Of a stretch of 64,000 bases of DNA, positions 25,270 to 34,832 are shown piece by piece; the first letter of the stretch is position 1, and every line of letters begins with the position of its first letter. The position numbers and the translations under genes were made by a program. This DNA comes from Bacillota bacterium (GTDB lineage: Bacteria > Bacillota > Clostridia > Peptostreptococcales > Acidaminobacteraceae), in assembly GCA_025210655.1 (NCBI GenBank), contig JAOARG010000054.1:1-64000 (forward strand), written 5' to 3'. Below the pieces are notes generated by a model. The model was not told where the DNA came from, did not search any database, and worked only from the letters and a program-made list of their open reading frames with translations.

Positions 25270-25303
25270 AATGAAAAAACCACCTAGTTAACCTAGGTGG
25301 TTG
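25270..25303 (-). terminator. Intrinsic terminator of metK
   Basis: On the minus strand AACCACCTAG / CTAGGTGGTT with a short loop is followed by TTTT and CATTC. It begins about 20 bases after the metK stop codon. Confidence 0.88.
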
Positions 25304-25322
25304 AAAATACTACTTATTAACT

Positions 25323-26507
25323 TTATAATCCTGCTTCAGCCTTAAGAATCTCAGCCTTATCTGTCTTCTCCCATGGTAAATCAATGTCTGTTCTACCAAA
25401 GTGTCCGTATGCTGCTGTTTGTCTGTAGATTGGTCTTCTTAAGTCTAGATCTTTAATGATTGCTGCTGGTCTTAAGTCGAAATGCTTTTTAACTAGCTCT
25501 TCAATTTCTACTTCTTCTATTTTTGAAGTTCCAAATGTTTCAACAAGTATTGAAACTGGCTCTGCAACTCCGATTGCGTATGCTAATTCTATTTCACATT
25601 TGTCAGCAAGTCCTGCTGCTACTACATTTTTAGCAACGTATCTTGCTGCGTATGCTGCTGATCTATCAACTTTTGTTGGATCTTTACCAGAGAATGCTCC
25701 ACCGCCGTGTCTAGAGTATCCACCGTAAGTATCAACAATAATCTTTCTTCCTGTAAGTCCAGCATCTCCTTGAGGTCCACCGATTACGAATCTTCCTGTT
25801 GGGTTGATTAGGTATCTTGTGTTCTCATCTAATAACTCAGCTGGTACAATTACCTTAACAACGTGCTCTATTAAATCTTTTTCAATTTGCTCTCTATCTA
25901 CTTCTGGACCATGTTGAGTTGAAATAACTATAGTGTCAACCCTAACCGGTTTATCATCATGGTACTCAACAGTTACCTGAGTTTTACCATCCGGTCTTAA
26001 ATAATCAAGTGTATTATCTTTTCTTACTTCTGAAAGTCTTCTAGCTAACTTATGAGATAAAGAAATTGGAAGTGGCATAAGTTCTGGAGTCTCATTACAA
26101 GCATATCCAAACATAATACCCTGGTCTCCAGCGCCAATAGCTTCTAAGTTATCTTTTTGACCTTCCTTACTCTCTAAAGATTCATCAACACCCATAGCTA
26201 TATCAGCTGACTGCTCATCAATTGACGAAAGAACAGCACAAGTCTCAGCATCAAAACCGAACTTTGCTCTTGTATACCCTATCTCTGCAACAGTTTTTCT
26301 AACTACCTTTGGTATATCAACGTAACAATTCGTTGATATTTCACCTGATACCAATACTAAACCTGTTGTAACCGATGTCTCACATGCTACCCTAGCATTT
26401 GGGTCCTTAGCAAAAATCGCATCTAAAATAGAATCTGAAATTTGATCACACATCTTATCTGGATGTCCCTCAGTTACGGACTCAGACGTAAACAATCTTT
26501 TCCTCAT
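25323..26507 (-). CDS. metK: S-adenosylmethionine synthetase
   Basis: MetK makes S-adenosylmethionine from ATP and methionine. The start is ATG at 26507 ([20 protein letters not shown]), supported by AAGGAGG eight bases before it; an in-frame extension of 16 codons upstream is unlikely. At 394 residues it has the family length. Signatures include GHPDK near the N-terminus (ATP/methionine site), [15 protein letters not shown] (about 121-135), and [19 protein letters not shown] (about 260-278). It is controlled by the S-box riboswitch immediately upstream, which explains the roughly 150-base leader. It is monocistronic, with a strong terminator behind it. Confidence 0.98.
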   Translation of the reverse strand: MRKRLFTSESVTEGHPDKMCDQISDSILDAIFAKDPNARVACETSVTTGLVLVSGEISTNCYVDIPKVVRKTVAEIGYTRAKFGFDAETCAVLSSIDEQSADIAMGVDESLESKEGQKDNLEAIGAGDQGIMFGYACNETPELMPLPISLSHKLARRLSEVRKDNTLDYLRPDGKTQVTVEYHDDKPVRVDTIVISTQHGPEVDREQIEKDLIEHVVKVIVPAELLDENTRYLINPTGRFVIGGPQGDAGLTGRKIIVDTYGGYSRHGGGAFSGKDPTKVDRSAAYAARYVAKNVVAAGLADKCEIELAYAIGVAEPVSILVETFGTSKIEEVEIEELVKKHFDLRPAAIIKDLDLRRPIYRQTAAYGHFGRTDIDLPWEKTDKAEILKAEAGL

Positions 26508-26615
26508 TATTTTTCCTCCTTGTAGAAATAAATTTCCCTTATACAATACTGACAATAAACCTTTAATCCATCACCATAATATATATGCCATAATTAATTA
26601 TTCTTTTCTCAAAAA

Positions 26616-26645
26616 ATTAAAAACCTCTCCATAAAAAGAGAGGCA
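26616..26645 (-). terminator. Riboswitch-controlled terminator before metK
   Basis: On the minus strand GCCTCTC, a loop, GAGAGG and TTTTTAATTTTTT form the expression-platform terminator of the SAM riboswitch, about 110 bases before the metK start. Confidence 0.88.
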
Positions 26646-26659
26646 TAATTTCATCTTCA

Positions 26660-26761
26660 ACCTCATCTTCCAGGTGTTAACCTGTAGGACGTAGCACCGT
26701 GTATTAAATACCGGTTGCCGGACTTCATCGGGCCTATTCCCTCAGTCGCTCTTAATAAGGC
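26660..26761 (-). ncRNA. SAM-I (S-box) riboswitch aptamer
   Basis: Read on the minus strand, the P1 strand GCCTTAT pairs with ATGAGGT at the 3' end. The conserved core TTAAGAG, then GGCCCGATGAAGTCCGGCAA (P2/P3 region with the K-turn and SAM pocket), and the P4 loop follow in the canonical order. High SAM would favour the downstream terminator and shut off metK. The class is recognised from its primary motifs, not from a covariance search. Confidence 0.95.
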
Positions 26762-26802
26762 ACAATATTAAATTCAGTCTAAATATACCATAGAATTATC
26801 CT

Positions 26803-29424
26803 TTATTCAACTACTTTCTCTAAATATATACCCTCATTACAAATATTTAATCTTATTGATTTTTTCTCTGGTATTCCAAGCATATAAATACCATTTTTTA
26901 TATCATATTCAAAGTCATCTGTCTTTGATTTAAATACAAACCATACTTCCCTATTATCTAAATTGACATTTTTCTTAACTTGATTGAATATCAGTTCAAC
27001 CTCTTCCCTATCTGTACCAGGAAAAGAACCATTAAAGCAGATTACAATATTGCTACTGCTCTCTTGAAAATATGATAATATCTTCTTTAACTGATATGGA
27101 TTTGTCTTTATCAATGATCCCTTAGAACTATCGGCCCCATGTATAATCGTATTTTCAAATTCCTTTATTACTAGATTTTCGTGAATAGAATCCAGATCCA
27201 TCTCCCTTGTATCTGCTTTATTAGCAATGATTATCTTATCCCCATCTTTATTCACAAATTTTTCTTCAATAGGATTAATACTTTCAATCTTGTCTATAAT
27301 ATACTCCTTATTATAGACTGCAACTAAATTATCAATCTCTATATAGCCCTCATCTCTCTTTTCACCATCGGTCTCGACAAGATAAACTCTATTTAGCTGC
27401 AGAAATTCGCCACTTACATCTGGAAGCTTACCTGAAACATATTTCCACCCTTCCCAGTCAATATTTTGATGAAAATCTACATAATATTTTTTCCCTGAAT
27501 CATCTTCTACTATAGCTCTTAGCCAATGATTATTCCCATAATCTCCTTTAACCATCATAGCCAACTTATCAGGAATCTCATCAAGCCTTATTTTTTCACC
27601 AAAATCTATATAAGCCGCCCTAGTTCCTCCAGCCTTTGTAAAATCATAAGTCAACTTAAGGCTAGATCCTTCAAAACCATCTTTCACCAGTACAGAAGAC
27701 CCCGATACATTTTCAGGATATCTAAGAAATTCATAAGGATTATTTTCAAATTTTTCAATCCCAATTTCCTTATGACCAACTATATATGGTATTTCCATAG
27801 ACTTATCCTTAAAGGAAACTTTAATTGTACCCTTGGAGTCCTTACTATCAATAATGAAAAAACCTTCCTCATCAAAATGTCCTACACCTTCTGGTATACT
27901 CCAACTCAAATCTTCATTTCTAATCTTACTCATGTATCCATTTACATTCTTTACATATGACTTAACATTAATTTTATCACCAAAATCTCCTGAAAAAACC
28001 TGTGGAGTAATTTCTAAATTTCTTATATTATCAACAACAAATATTTCTCTTTCTATTTCAAATCCATCATAGCTAGCTTTTATAACTCCACGGCCTGTGG
28101 ATTTCGGCAAGAAAAATCCATTTTCAAAATCTCCATCTATACCCTCAACACTCCAAATAACTTTATAGTCTTCTATTATCAAAGAATTGTAATTTTCATC
28201 ATAGGCCCTTATACTTATTTTTCTTCTAGTATCAAGAAATACATTGTCATCATCTAAAACAATGTCAATGCCATTAATAATTGAAGGCTCCCCCTTATTT
28301 ATTATACCTATTCCATTAACAAGCAGTCTTTCTGACCCATCTGATGGAATGTTTACTATCTCACTTCTAAACATACCTGGGTATTTTACTACCATTTCAG
28401 TAGATCCACCACCATCAAGATTAACACCATTATATGCACCTAGCTTTTTAAGTATTTCTCCTAAATACTCTTGAGAAACACCTGTATATGATTTATCTCT
28501 ACCATCAACTGTTACAAGGTACATTGTTTTTCTATCTTCACTTATTCCTATAGCAGTTCTTGGATGACTGCCCTTTATGTTCATATCAAAGTACTCAGGC
28601 ACATTACCATCTTTTAGAATAATCGGCCCTGAGCCAAAAACCATGTCTACAACATTAACAGAAGGATAGGAATTGTATACAAAATCTACCTTATCACCCA
28701 CAGCATACTCCTTTGTAAGAATATCCATATACTTACCAACAGCAGAAATAACATAGCCATCTTTTGGAATTAAGGCAGCTTTTTCATTATATCTAATTTC
28801 TTTTATTATATTATTTTCAACTATGTACTCAATAATATTGTACTTACCAGTATAGCCAATAGTTTTATCATCATAATAACTATTGTATAATACTACAGTA
28901 TCCCCTTTGTAAAAGGGCTTATTAATATAAAAGACAGGTAGGCTTGCATTAGATTTCCTGTTGATAAATCTCATATTTAGTACATAATTATCAACAATTT
29001 CTGCAGTTTTACCACTTATAACTATATTAGAAAATCCTTTTTCACTAATATGCGAGGTAATAATATCGCCATTCTCTATAAGGGGTCCTAAGACAGCTTT
29101 AGTTGAAGTATCAAAAAAATCTCCATTTATAGCCCCTATAACTCCTATACTCTCATCTACATTTTCTTTAAGCTTCAATCTATTTTTTATTCCATCATTA
29201 TTTCTAAGTAGCTTCAGTCCAGTATTTTCATCTGTAAGATCAACTTCAAGAACATTAACATTTCTCCAAGTCTTACCATCAAGTATAAGCAATCTTTTAT
29301 GTACTGTACCTGAATTTATCCTCGTCTCATCTGTTTCCTCATAAATTACTTCTCCAAAGGATGTAGTAATTGACATTACAATACTTGCAACTATAATAAT
29401 TTTATAAATCCATTTGTTTTTCAT
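26803..29424 (-). CDS. Secreted NagPA/DUF2233 phosphodiester glycosidase-domain protein
   Basis: An 873-residue exported protein. An N-terminal signal peptide (KWIYKIIIVASIVMSITTSF) precedes a NagPA-type domain (about 85-385) with GVIGAINGDFFDT, SHPRTAIGISEDRKTMYLVT and the diagnostic NLDGGGSTEMV. This family cleaves or binds phosphodiester-linked sugars in cell-wall polymers. Then come Ig/Big-like segments (about 390-555), a carbohydrate-binding-like domain (about 560-715; YIDFGEK, WLRAIVEDDSGKKYYVDF, VSGKLPDVSG), and a C-terminal domain with IIHGADSSKGSLIKTNPYQL and IVICFNGSFPG, which may be a reduced metallophosphatase. No LPXTG motif or S-layer repeats are seen. It probably acts on the wall or capsule. 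Confidence 0.8.
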   Translation of the reverse strand: MKNKWIYKIIIVASIVMSITTSFGEVIYEETDETRINSGTVHKRLLILDGKTWRNVNVLEVDLTDENTGLKLLRNNDGIKNRLKLKENVDESIGVIGAINGDFFDTSTKAVLGPLIENGDIITSHISEKGFSNIVISGKTAEIVDNYVLNMRFINRKSNASLPVFYINKPFYKGDTVVLYNSYYDDKTIGYTGKYNIIEYIVENNIIKEIRYNEKAALIPKDGYVISAVGKYMDILTKEYAVGDKVDFVYNSYPSVNVVDMVFGSGPIILKDGNVPEYFDMNIKGSHPRTAIGISEDRKTMYLVTVDGRDKSYTGVSQEYLGEILKKLGAYNGVNLDGGGSTEMVVKYPGMFRSEIVNIPSDGSERLLVNGIGIINKGEPSIINGIDIVLDDDNVFLDTRRKISIRAYDENYNSLIIEDYKVIWSVEGIDGDFENGFFLPKSTGRGVIKASYDGFEIEREIFVVDNIRNLEITPQVFSGDFGDKINVKSYVKNVNGYMSKIRNEDLSWSIPEGVGHFDEEGFFIIDSKDSKGTIKVSFKDKSMEIPYIVGHKEIGIEKFENNPYEFLRYPENVSGSSVLVKDGFEGSSLKLTYDFTKAGGTRAAYIDFGEKIRLDEIPDKLAMMVKGDYGNNHWLRAIVEDDSGKKYYVDFHQNIDWEGWKYVSGKLPDVSGEFLQLNRVYLVETDGEKRDEGYIEIDNLVAVYNKEYIIDKIESINPIEEKFVNKDGDKIIIANKADTREMDLDSIHENLVIKEFENTIIHGADSSKGSLIKTNPYQLKKILSYFQESSSNIVICFNGSFPGTDREEVELIFNQVKKNVNLDNREVWFVFKSKTDDFEYDIKNGIYMLGIPEKKSIRLNICNEGIYLEKVVE

Positions 29425-29557
29425 AATATTTCTCCTATGTCGCTCATAAACTATAGTTAATATATTTCATATGTATTATATATTATTCATGTGTTTATTT
29501 AGTTACTAGGAGATTACGAATTGATTACGAATTAATCTATCCTAGAGCACGCTCAAC

Positions 29558-29624
29558 ATTCATGACAAGATAAGTCCCTAAAATTATTTGGTGCATAATC
29601 TTAGGGACTTATCTTGTCATGAAT
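29558..29624. repeat. Perfect 24-bp inverted repeat after the AEC transporter
   Basis: Two exact 24-base complementary arms (29558-29581 and 29601-29624) surround a 19-base loop. It could terminate the AEC transporter transcript, but it is far longer and more perfect than normal terminators and lacks a long U-tract. Confidence 0.8.
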
Positions 29625-29646
29625 TTATAATTTATAATTTTTCATC

Positions 29647-30582
29647 CTACATAAACATATTAACAAGGGTGATTATCCCCGGTATTGTAAATATTGAAAA
29701 AAATGTAGTCAAGAATATTGCTTTTGACGCAGTTCTATAATCACTGTCATATCTAGAAGCTATTATGGCTGTATTTGCAGCTGAGGGCATTCCTGTGATT
29801 ATTACTGGTATTGCCAATAAGAATCCTGTAAATCCTAATAATTTAGACCCTGAAAAAACAATCAATGGAAGTATTAATAGTCTAACAATACCTAAATAAT
29901 ACAACCTTTTATCTGAAATAATCTCCTTAAAATCTACCGAACTTAGAATAAAACCTACTAACATCATAGATAAAGGTGTTGTAACTCCACCTATCATTTT
30001 TATTACTGAAAAAATCTGTTCCGGAAGGTCTATGGAGAAAACAAATAATATTAGACCAAATATTACTGCAAAAAGGGCTGGATTAAGAATACTTTTCACT
30101 GTATCCTTAATTGATCTGTCAGCTTCCCCATCCTTTGACCGATTTAATAAAAATACACCTAAGGAATATACTAAAATACTAAAGGATAGATTGTAAAGTG
30201 CAGTATAGAAAACCCCTTCTGGTCCTAAAACTGCATTTATAACAGGATACCCCATATAACCTGTATTGGAAAAAATACAAGCGTACTGAAGAACATCCCT
30301 CTCTTTCCCTTCAGAATGAACTATCTTTACAAATATCGTAGATACTATAAAAGCTATAAAATAAACTACGAAAGATATCACTACTAACTTGCCACTCCTA
30401 ATCAACATATCCTTATCAAAATTAAAATCCATAGATACTATTATGAGAGCAGGAAGGGTTACATTTAATACCAGTGATGATATTTCTTTTATTATGTTGT
30501 CTGAAACAATTCCTTTTTTTCTAACAAAAAAACCTATTAATATAAGGGAAAAAAGCATTAAAACTTGTTGAAGAGCTACCAT
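29647..30582 (-). CDS. AEC-family transporter
   Basis: A 311-residue membrane protein with about ten hydrophobic segments in two five-helix halves, the auxin efflux carrier/malate permease layout. The N-terminus VLMLFSLILIGFFVRKKGIV with VLNVTLPALIIVSMDF and the mid-region YACIFSNTGYMGYPVINAVL (the NTGxxGxP motif) are typical. The second half repeats it with MMLVGFIL and ITGMPSAANTAIIASRY. Substrate (organic or amino acid) is unknown. It starts three bases after the stop of the upstream unknown gene, with GGAGG before its ATG, so the two are one transcript. Confidence 0.88.
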   Translation of the reverse strand: MVALQQVLMLFSLILIGFFVRKKGIVSDNIIKEISSLVLNVTLPALIIVSMDFNFDKDMLIRSGKLVVISFVVYFIAFIVSTIFVKIVHSEGKERDVLQYACIFSNTGYMGYPVINAVLGPEGVFYTALYNLSFSILVYSLGVFLLNRSKDGEADRSIKDTVKSILNPALFAVIFGLILFVFSIDLPEQIFSVIKMIGGVTTPLSMMLVGFILSSVDFKEIISDKRLYYLGIVRLLILPLIVFSGSKLLGFTGFLLAIPVIITGMPSAANTAIIASRYDSDYRTASKAIFLTTFFSIFTIPGIITLVNMFM

Positions 30583-30585
30583 CAG

Positions 30586-31716
30586 CTACCTCCCATCATC
30601 CTCATCACATGATACAAAATCATAAAAATTATCATATTCACTGTTTACAAAATCATAAAATAAAGAACTGTCTAACTTAAATTCAGATTCTATTTCTATC
30701 TCAAGGAAACTTTCTTCAAGCATCCATTTCTTACCCAAATCATAATTTTTTTCCGAAAAGCTTACTAAAAGTAGTTGTCCCATATCTGTCAAAAAATATA
30801 TACAAAATATATCATCATTTAAGTAATATATATCATTTCTGACATGACTATTATCCTTATTAAATTCAGTATATAATACCCCATTCATATGAAAATTCTT
30901 CATAGCAGACACTTTTTCTTTATCAATAATTTCCTCAGAAAAAATCCCCTGTGTAACATCAAAAACACCTATATATTCTGGCTTTTTTAACATTAATCCC
31001 GCTTCAAAGGTAGATACGGGGATGTCATCAAGAATTTCTACTTTATTTACCATCATATCCTCAATCCAAATATTACTTGTGAAAAGTCTATACTTATTAC
31101 CATCGTCAATCAAAGACTTAACATAATAATATCCATCCTTTTTTACAACTTCATTTCTAAGCAAAGTAGAAGGCATAAAATGGTTCTCAAGTTCTATAAA
31201 ATCACAATCACTTACTAAATCATTACCTTTTCTATCTATACCGACCAATCTCATAAAATAGTAGTTAATTAACTCTATTTCCGTTGAAATATCTAAAGTT
31301 ACTTTTTTCATAACTTTATAGTAGTCATTTTTAGAAATATCATGATCCAAATTATAATATGCCAGTTCATCCATATCAACGGGCAAATCTTGAAGATACT
31401 TATCATTTAAAAGTAGTGCTTCAGATACTAACTTCTCACAACTTTCAAGATCTAGTTTTATCATATCACCACCAAGACCTCCCATCACAGAAAGGGTCTT
31501 ATTTTCTATTTCCATATCCTCTTTATCAACTAATCTATCAAATCCATCAAGTCCAAATTCTTCATAGTCTAAATGAAAAAAATCAACTACCTTTTTATCC
31601 CCATATGTCCAGTGAATCCTCAGACCTACAACTCCCATAAGCCTCGTATCAGTAGCATAGGCCTTTTCAAATATCCATTTCGATTTATTATCTCGATTCA
31701 TAAGTTTCAGAACCAT
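30586..31716 (-). CDS. Unknown 376-residue protein
   Basis: A protein I do not recognise. The start is taken at ATG 31716 (MVLKLMNRDNKSKWIFEKAY), preceded by GGAG at a suitable distance. A longer in-frame start at 31785 would run through the rho-independent terminator of the mutase gene and is rejected. It is an acidic cytoplasmic protein without signal peptide or membrane helix, mixed alpha/beta, with Asp/Glu-rich stretches (VDMDELAYYNLDHDISKNDY; VNSEYDNFYDFVSCDEDD at the C-terminus). It is co-transcribed with the AEC transporter (three-base gap). Function unknown. Confidence 0.7.
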   Translation of the reverse strand: MVLKLMNRDNKSKWIFEKAYATDTRLMGVVGLRIHWTYGDKKVVDFFHLDYEEFGLDGFDRLVDKEDMEIENKTLSVMGGLGGDMIKLDLESCEKLVSEALLLNDKYLQDLPVDMDELAYYNLDHDISKNDYYKVMKKVTLDISTEIELINYYFMRLVGIDRKGNDLVSDCDFIELENHFMPSTLLRNEVVKKDGYYYVKSLIDDGNKYRLFTSNIWIEDMMVNKVEILDDIPVSTFEAGLMLKKPEYIGVFDVTQGIFSEEIIDKEKVSAMKNFHMNGVLYTEFNKDNSHVRNDIYYLNDDIFCIYFLTDMGQLLLVSFSEKNYDLGKKWMLEESFLEIEIESEFKLDSSLFYDFVNSEYDNFYDFVSCDEDDGR

Positions 31717-31733
31717 ATTTACATCTCCAATCA

Positions 31734-31765
31734 TTAATAAAAGGGACTGTACATCCAGCCCCTTC
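31734..31765 (-). terminator. Intrinsic terminator of the phosphohexomutase gene
   Basis: On the minus strand AAGGGGCTG, a short loop, CAGTCCCTT and TTATT form a stem about 20 bases after the mutase stop. It lies inside what would be the N-terminus of the longest reading of the next gene and sets that gene's true start further downstream. Confidence 0.75.
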
Positions 31766-31785
31766 ATCAACATATCATATATCAA

Positions 31786-33486
31786 TTACTCAATTTTATC
31801 AATCATTTCAGCGAAATCATTCATAATATTATTAAGTTTTTCTTCTGTACTTTGTAAATTATCACTGTTTACCGAAGCGTAAATTTTCAGTTTAGGTTCT
31901 GTTCCCGATGGTCTGATTGCAACCCAACCATTGTTTTCTAACTTATACTTTACAACTTTTGATTTTGGCAACATAATATCCTCTGTCTTACCATTACTAT
32001 ATAGGTACTCTTTGCTATTTAGAATATCCATCTTACTTAGTACAGTACTTCCTGAAACTTCCTTGATATCTTCTGCAATAAAGTGCTCCATTATTCTTGC
32101 AATCTTATCCATACCCTCTTTTCCCTTTAAAACTATGGATTTTAGACCTTCTTTATAATAACCGTACTTCTTATAAATCCCATCTAAAACTTCAAGTAGA
32201 TTTTTATCCTTCTCTGCATAATAAAGGGCCATTTCTCCTACTAACATGGACGTAATAATTCCATCCTTATCCCTTACAAAGTCACCATACAGATATCCAT
32301 AACTCTCCTCATAACCAAACAAGAACTTTTCATCCTTAAAGTGCTCTATTTTATCAGCTATAAATTTAAAACCTGTAAGGGTATCTATTGTTTCAACCCC
32401 ATGATCCTCAGCAATTGCCTTACCAAGGTCACTTGTAACGATAGTTTTTATCATCCTATAAGAATCGTCAACCTTTTTATTTTCAAGTATATAGTTAAGT
32501 AAAAGGGCACCTATTTGATTTCCATTTAGGGGAACAAATTCACCATCCCTGCCTTTAACTACAATACCTACCCTATCGCAGTCTGGATCAGTAGCTATAA
32601 TTATATCATGACCATTTTCCTTTGCCATTTTTATAGCAAGGTCAAATGCTTTCAGCTCCTCTGGATTTGGATATTCTACTGTTGGAAAATTTCCATCAGC
32701 GACCATCTGCTTTTTAACCGTATCAATCTTGTATCCAAGCATTGAATAAACTGAAGTAACTCCGTACCCCCCAGTTCCGTGTAGTGGTGTATAAAGTAGT
32801 TTTAGTTTTCCCTTTGTGAATACATCTTTATTTATTGATAACTCAACAACTCTATCAAAATATACTTTGTCGATATTTTTTCCTACATAATTTAAAAGTC
32901 TCATTTCAAGGGCTTCAAACTCATCAATATACTTTATATCGGACCAGTTTTTTATTTTGGAAACTTCATCAACAAGTTTATTTGCAAACTCAGGAATCAG
33001 CTGACCTCCATCAGCACCATACACTTTATATCCATTATATTCTGATGGATTGTGACTGGCTGTAATCACTATTCCACCTTGAGCTCCAAGCTCCCTTACA
33101 GAAAAGGATAATTCAGGTGTTGTTCTTATATCCTCAAATAAATATGCCTTTATACCATTGGCCCCAAGTACTAAAGCAGATTCCATGGCAAATTCTTTTG
33201 ACATGATTCTTGAATCATATGCTATTACTACAGAAGATTTTTCTCCATACAAATTATTAATATAATTCGCAAGTCCTTGTGTAGCTTTTCTGACATTATA
33301 GATATTCATTCTATTTCTTCCAGCACCTATAATCCCTCTCATACCACCTGTCCCAAATTCAAGATCTTTATAAAATCTATCTTGGATTTCTTTTTGATCA
33401 TCCTTTATAGATTCAAGTTCCTTAATAAATTCCTTATCAAAATAACTGTTCTTTCTCCACTCATCATAATGTTTTAGATACTCCAT
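31786..33486 (-). CDS. Phosphoglucomutase/phosphomannomutase (alpha-D-phosphohexomutase)
   Basis: A 566-residue enzyme of the alpha-phosphohexomutase superfamily, interconverting hexose 1- and 6-phosphates for wall and glycan precursors. The start is ATG 33486 (MEYLKHYDEW) with GGAGG five bases upstream. FGTGGMRG (about 44-51), the phosphoserine loop ITASHNPSEYNGYK (about 141-154, catalytic Ser144), the metal loop ATDPDCDRVG and the C-terminal phosphate loop IRPSGTEPKLK are all intact. The length matches the PgcA/PgmB-like group of Firmicutes. It follows the patatin gene by 23 bases, and a terminator follows it. Confidence 0.95.
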   Translation of the reverse strand: MEYLKHYDEWRKNSYFDKEFIKELESIKDDQKEIQDRFYKDLEFGTGGMRGIIGAGRNRMNIYNVRKATQGLANYINNLYGEKSSVVIAYDSRIMSKEFAMESALVLGANGIKAYLFEDIRTTPELSFSVRELGAQGGIVITASHNPSEYNGYKVYGADGGQLIPEFANKLVDEVSKIKNWSDIKYIDEFEALEMRLLNYVGKNIDKVYFDRVVELSINKDVFTKGKLKLLYTPLHGTGGYGVTSVYSMLGYKIDTVKKQMVADGNFPTVEYPNPEELKAFDLAIKMAKENGHDIIIATDPDCDRVGIVVKGRDGEFVPLNGNQIGALLLNYILENKKVDDSYRMIKTIVTSDLGKAIAEDHGVETIDTLTGFKFIADKIEHFKDEKFLFGYEESYGYLYGDFVRDKDGIITSMLVGEMALYYAEKDKNLLEVLDGIYKKYGYYKEGLKSIVLKGKEGMDKIARIMEHFIAEDIKEVSGSTVLSKMDILNSKEYLYSNGKTEDIMLPKSKVVKYKLENNGWVAIRPSGTEPKLKIYASVNSDNLQSTEEKLNNIMNDFAEMIDKIE

Positions 33487-33509
33487 AACAACCTCCAACA
33501 TAATTATTT

Positions 33510-34715
33510 TTAAGGAGACACAAATCCCCTGAAAATTCTACTCATTATATGCTTATCATATTTGCCCCTAAATTTTTCAAGACCAAAATATTTTTTAGGA
33601 ACAATATCAAGAAAATCAATCCCCTCATAAGTATCTCGATACTTTTCTTCAACCCTCTCCATGAATTCACTTTCTTTATAAATTTGAAATCTTTCAAATT
33701 CCAAATCTTTTGCCATTTCTTCATACATACCCAAAATAATTTCACCATATCCATAAGAAATACCCATATCAAGTATAGTAGCAATCTGCGGAATAATTAG
33801 TTCAAACAATCCTCGGTGATAAGGTGTACCTTCATATCCCATATGGGATATAAGTTCCCCGTAACTAGCTACATCAAGGCTTAATATATAATCAAGATAA
33901 AAATTCTCATCAAGATCTCTTTCAATATAATAGTGTTTTCCTTTTAAATTCCTTAAAGCCCTCATAGTATCGTAATATCCAAGACTAATATTCTTCCTTG
34001 CCCTATTTTTCGAAAACTCAAGTACCCTACCAGTTTTCTCAGATGGTTCAATAAGAATTATATTTTCATTAGCATCTTTAGAAGATCTTGTAATACCTAC
34101 ACCTTGAATTCTGACAACATAGATATTATCAATATTTTTTCCTGTAATCATATCTACTGGTAGATTGTTATAAAATCCACCGTCAAGAAAATATTTACCA
34201 TTTATTCTTTCAAACTTAAATACAGGAAGGTTTGCAGAAGCAATAATATAATCAACTAGTTTACCTTCGGGAATGTCCTTAATAAATATTTCAAGGGGTG
34301 TAATATCAGATAAAGATACCGTTACCAATCCATAATCTACCCCCGAATTCCTTAGCTTACTTTCATCTATATTATCCCTTAAAAGTTCCTTGAGAGGACT
34401 AATATCCAATCCCTTCTTCTCAAATATATCCCTCCCATATTGTACAACCTTATTAAAAGTGTCCTGACCAATATCTTCAGAAAAAACCGAATCAAGAATA
34501 TTCTCCGGACCATCAAGAACCATAGCCGGGTTCAAATTGTACCAAAGATCATAGGCAACATCAAAGTTACCACTAGCAAAAAAAGCTCCATTTATAGCAC
34601 CTATAGATGTACCTACTATGTAATCAAAATCAATTCCCATTTCCTTAAAAGCCATAAAAGCACCAATCTGAAAAGCTCCCTTGGCACCTCCACCTTCTAA
34701 AACCAGTCCATTCAT
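33510..34715 (-). CDS. Patatin-like phospholipase
   Basis: A 401-residue RssA/patatin-type serine lipid hydrolase with the Ser-Asp dyad. The oxyanion-hole motif LVLEGGGAKGAFQIG (about 4-18), nucleophile elbow GTSIGAING with Ser37, and FLDGGFYNN with Asp178 are all present. There is no signal peptide, so it is probably cytoplasmic or membrane-associated. The C-terminal 150 residues (ENFYLDYILSLDVASYGELI onwards) are helical and not diagnostic. It is the first gene of a two-gene unit with the phosphohexomutase. The natural lipid substrate is unknown. Confidence 0.92.
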   Translation of the reverse strand: MNGLVLEGGGAKGAFQIGAFMAFKEMGIDFDYIVGTSIGAINGAFFASGNFDVAYDLWYNLNPAMVLDGPENILDSVFSEDIGQDTFNKVVQYGRDIFEKKGLDISPLKELLRDNIDESKLRNSGVDYGLVTVSLSDITPLEIFIKDIPEGKLVDYIIASANLPVFKFERINGKYFLDGGFYNNLPVDMITGKNIDNIYVVRIQGVGITRSSKDANENIILIEPSEKTGRVLEFSKNRARKNISLGYYDTMRALRNLKGKHYYIERDLDENFYLDYILSLDVASYGELISHMGYEGTPYHRGLFELIIPQIATILDMGISYGYGEIILGMYEEMAKDLEFERFQIYKESEFMERVEEKYRDTYEGIDFLDIVPKKYFGLEKFRGKYDKHIMSRIFRGFVSP

Positions 34716-34832
34716 TTATTTCACCCAATTTCACATAATCAATATTCCTCAGTATATCATCAAATTATTAATAATAAGTGAATATTACCCATTTTCACTC
34801 ACCTTTATGCAATTTCAGCATTTATAAGAATA

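Larger units (their letters stand above)
24373..25322. other. Gene-free gap between metK and recD2
   Basis: About 950 bases with no coding region I can support on either strand. It contains, from left to right, the GTCTAAT hairpin array, a two-hairpin GGGGAATC unit, a single heptad arm, several further inverted segments, an inverted GGGGAATC unit, two AT-rich hairpins, and the metK terminator. It is the densest repeat region of the window together with 55.6-56.5 kb. Confidence 0.7.

Noticed and set aside
33545-33784. A 79-codon minus-strand frame inside the patatin gene.
   Set aside because: It lies in another frame of a well-supported gene and has no independent start signal.
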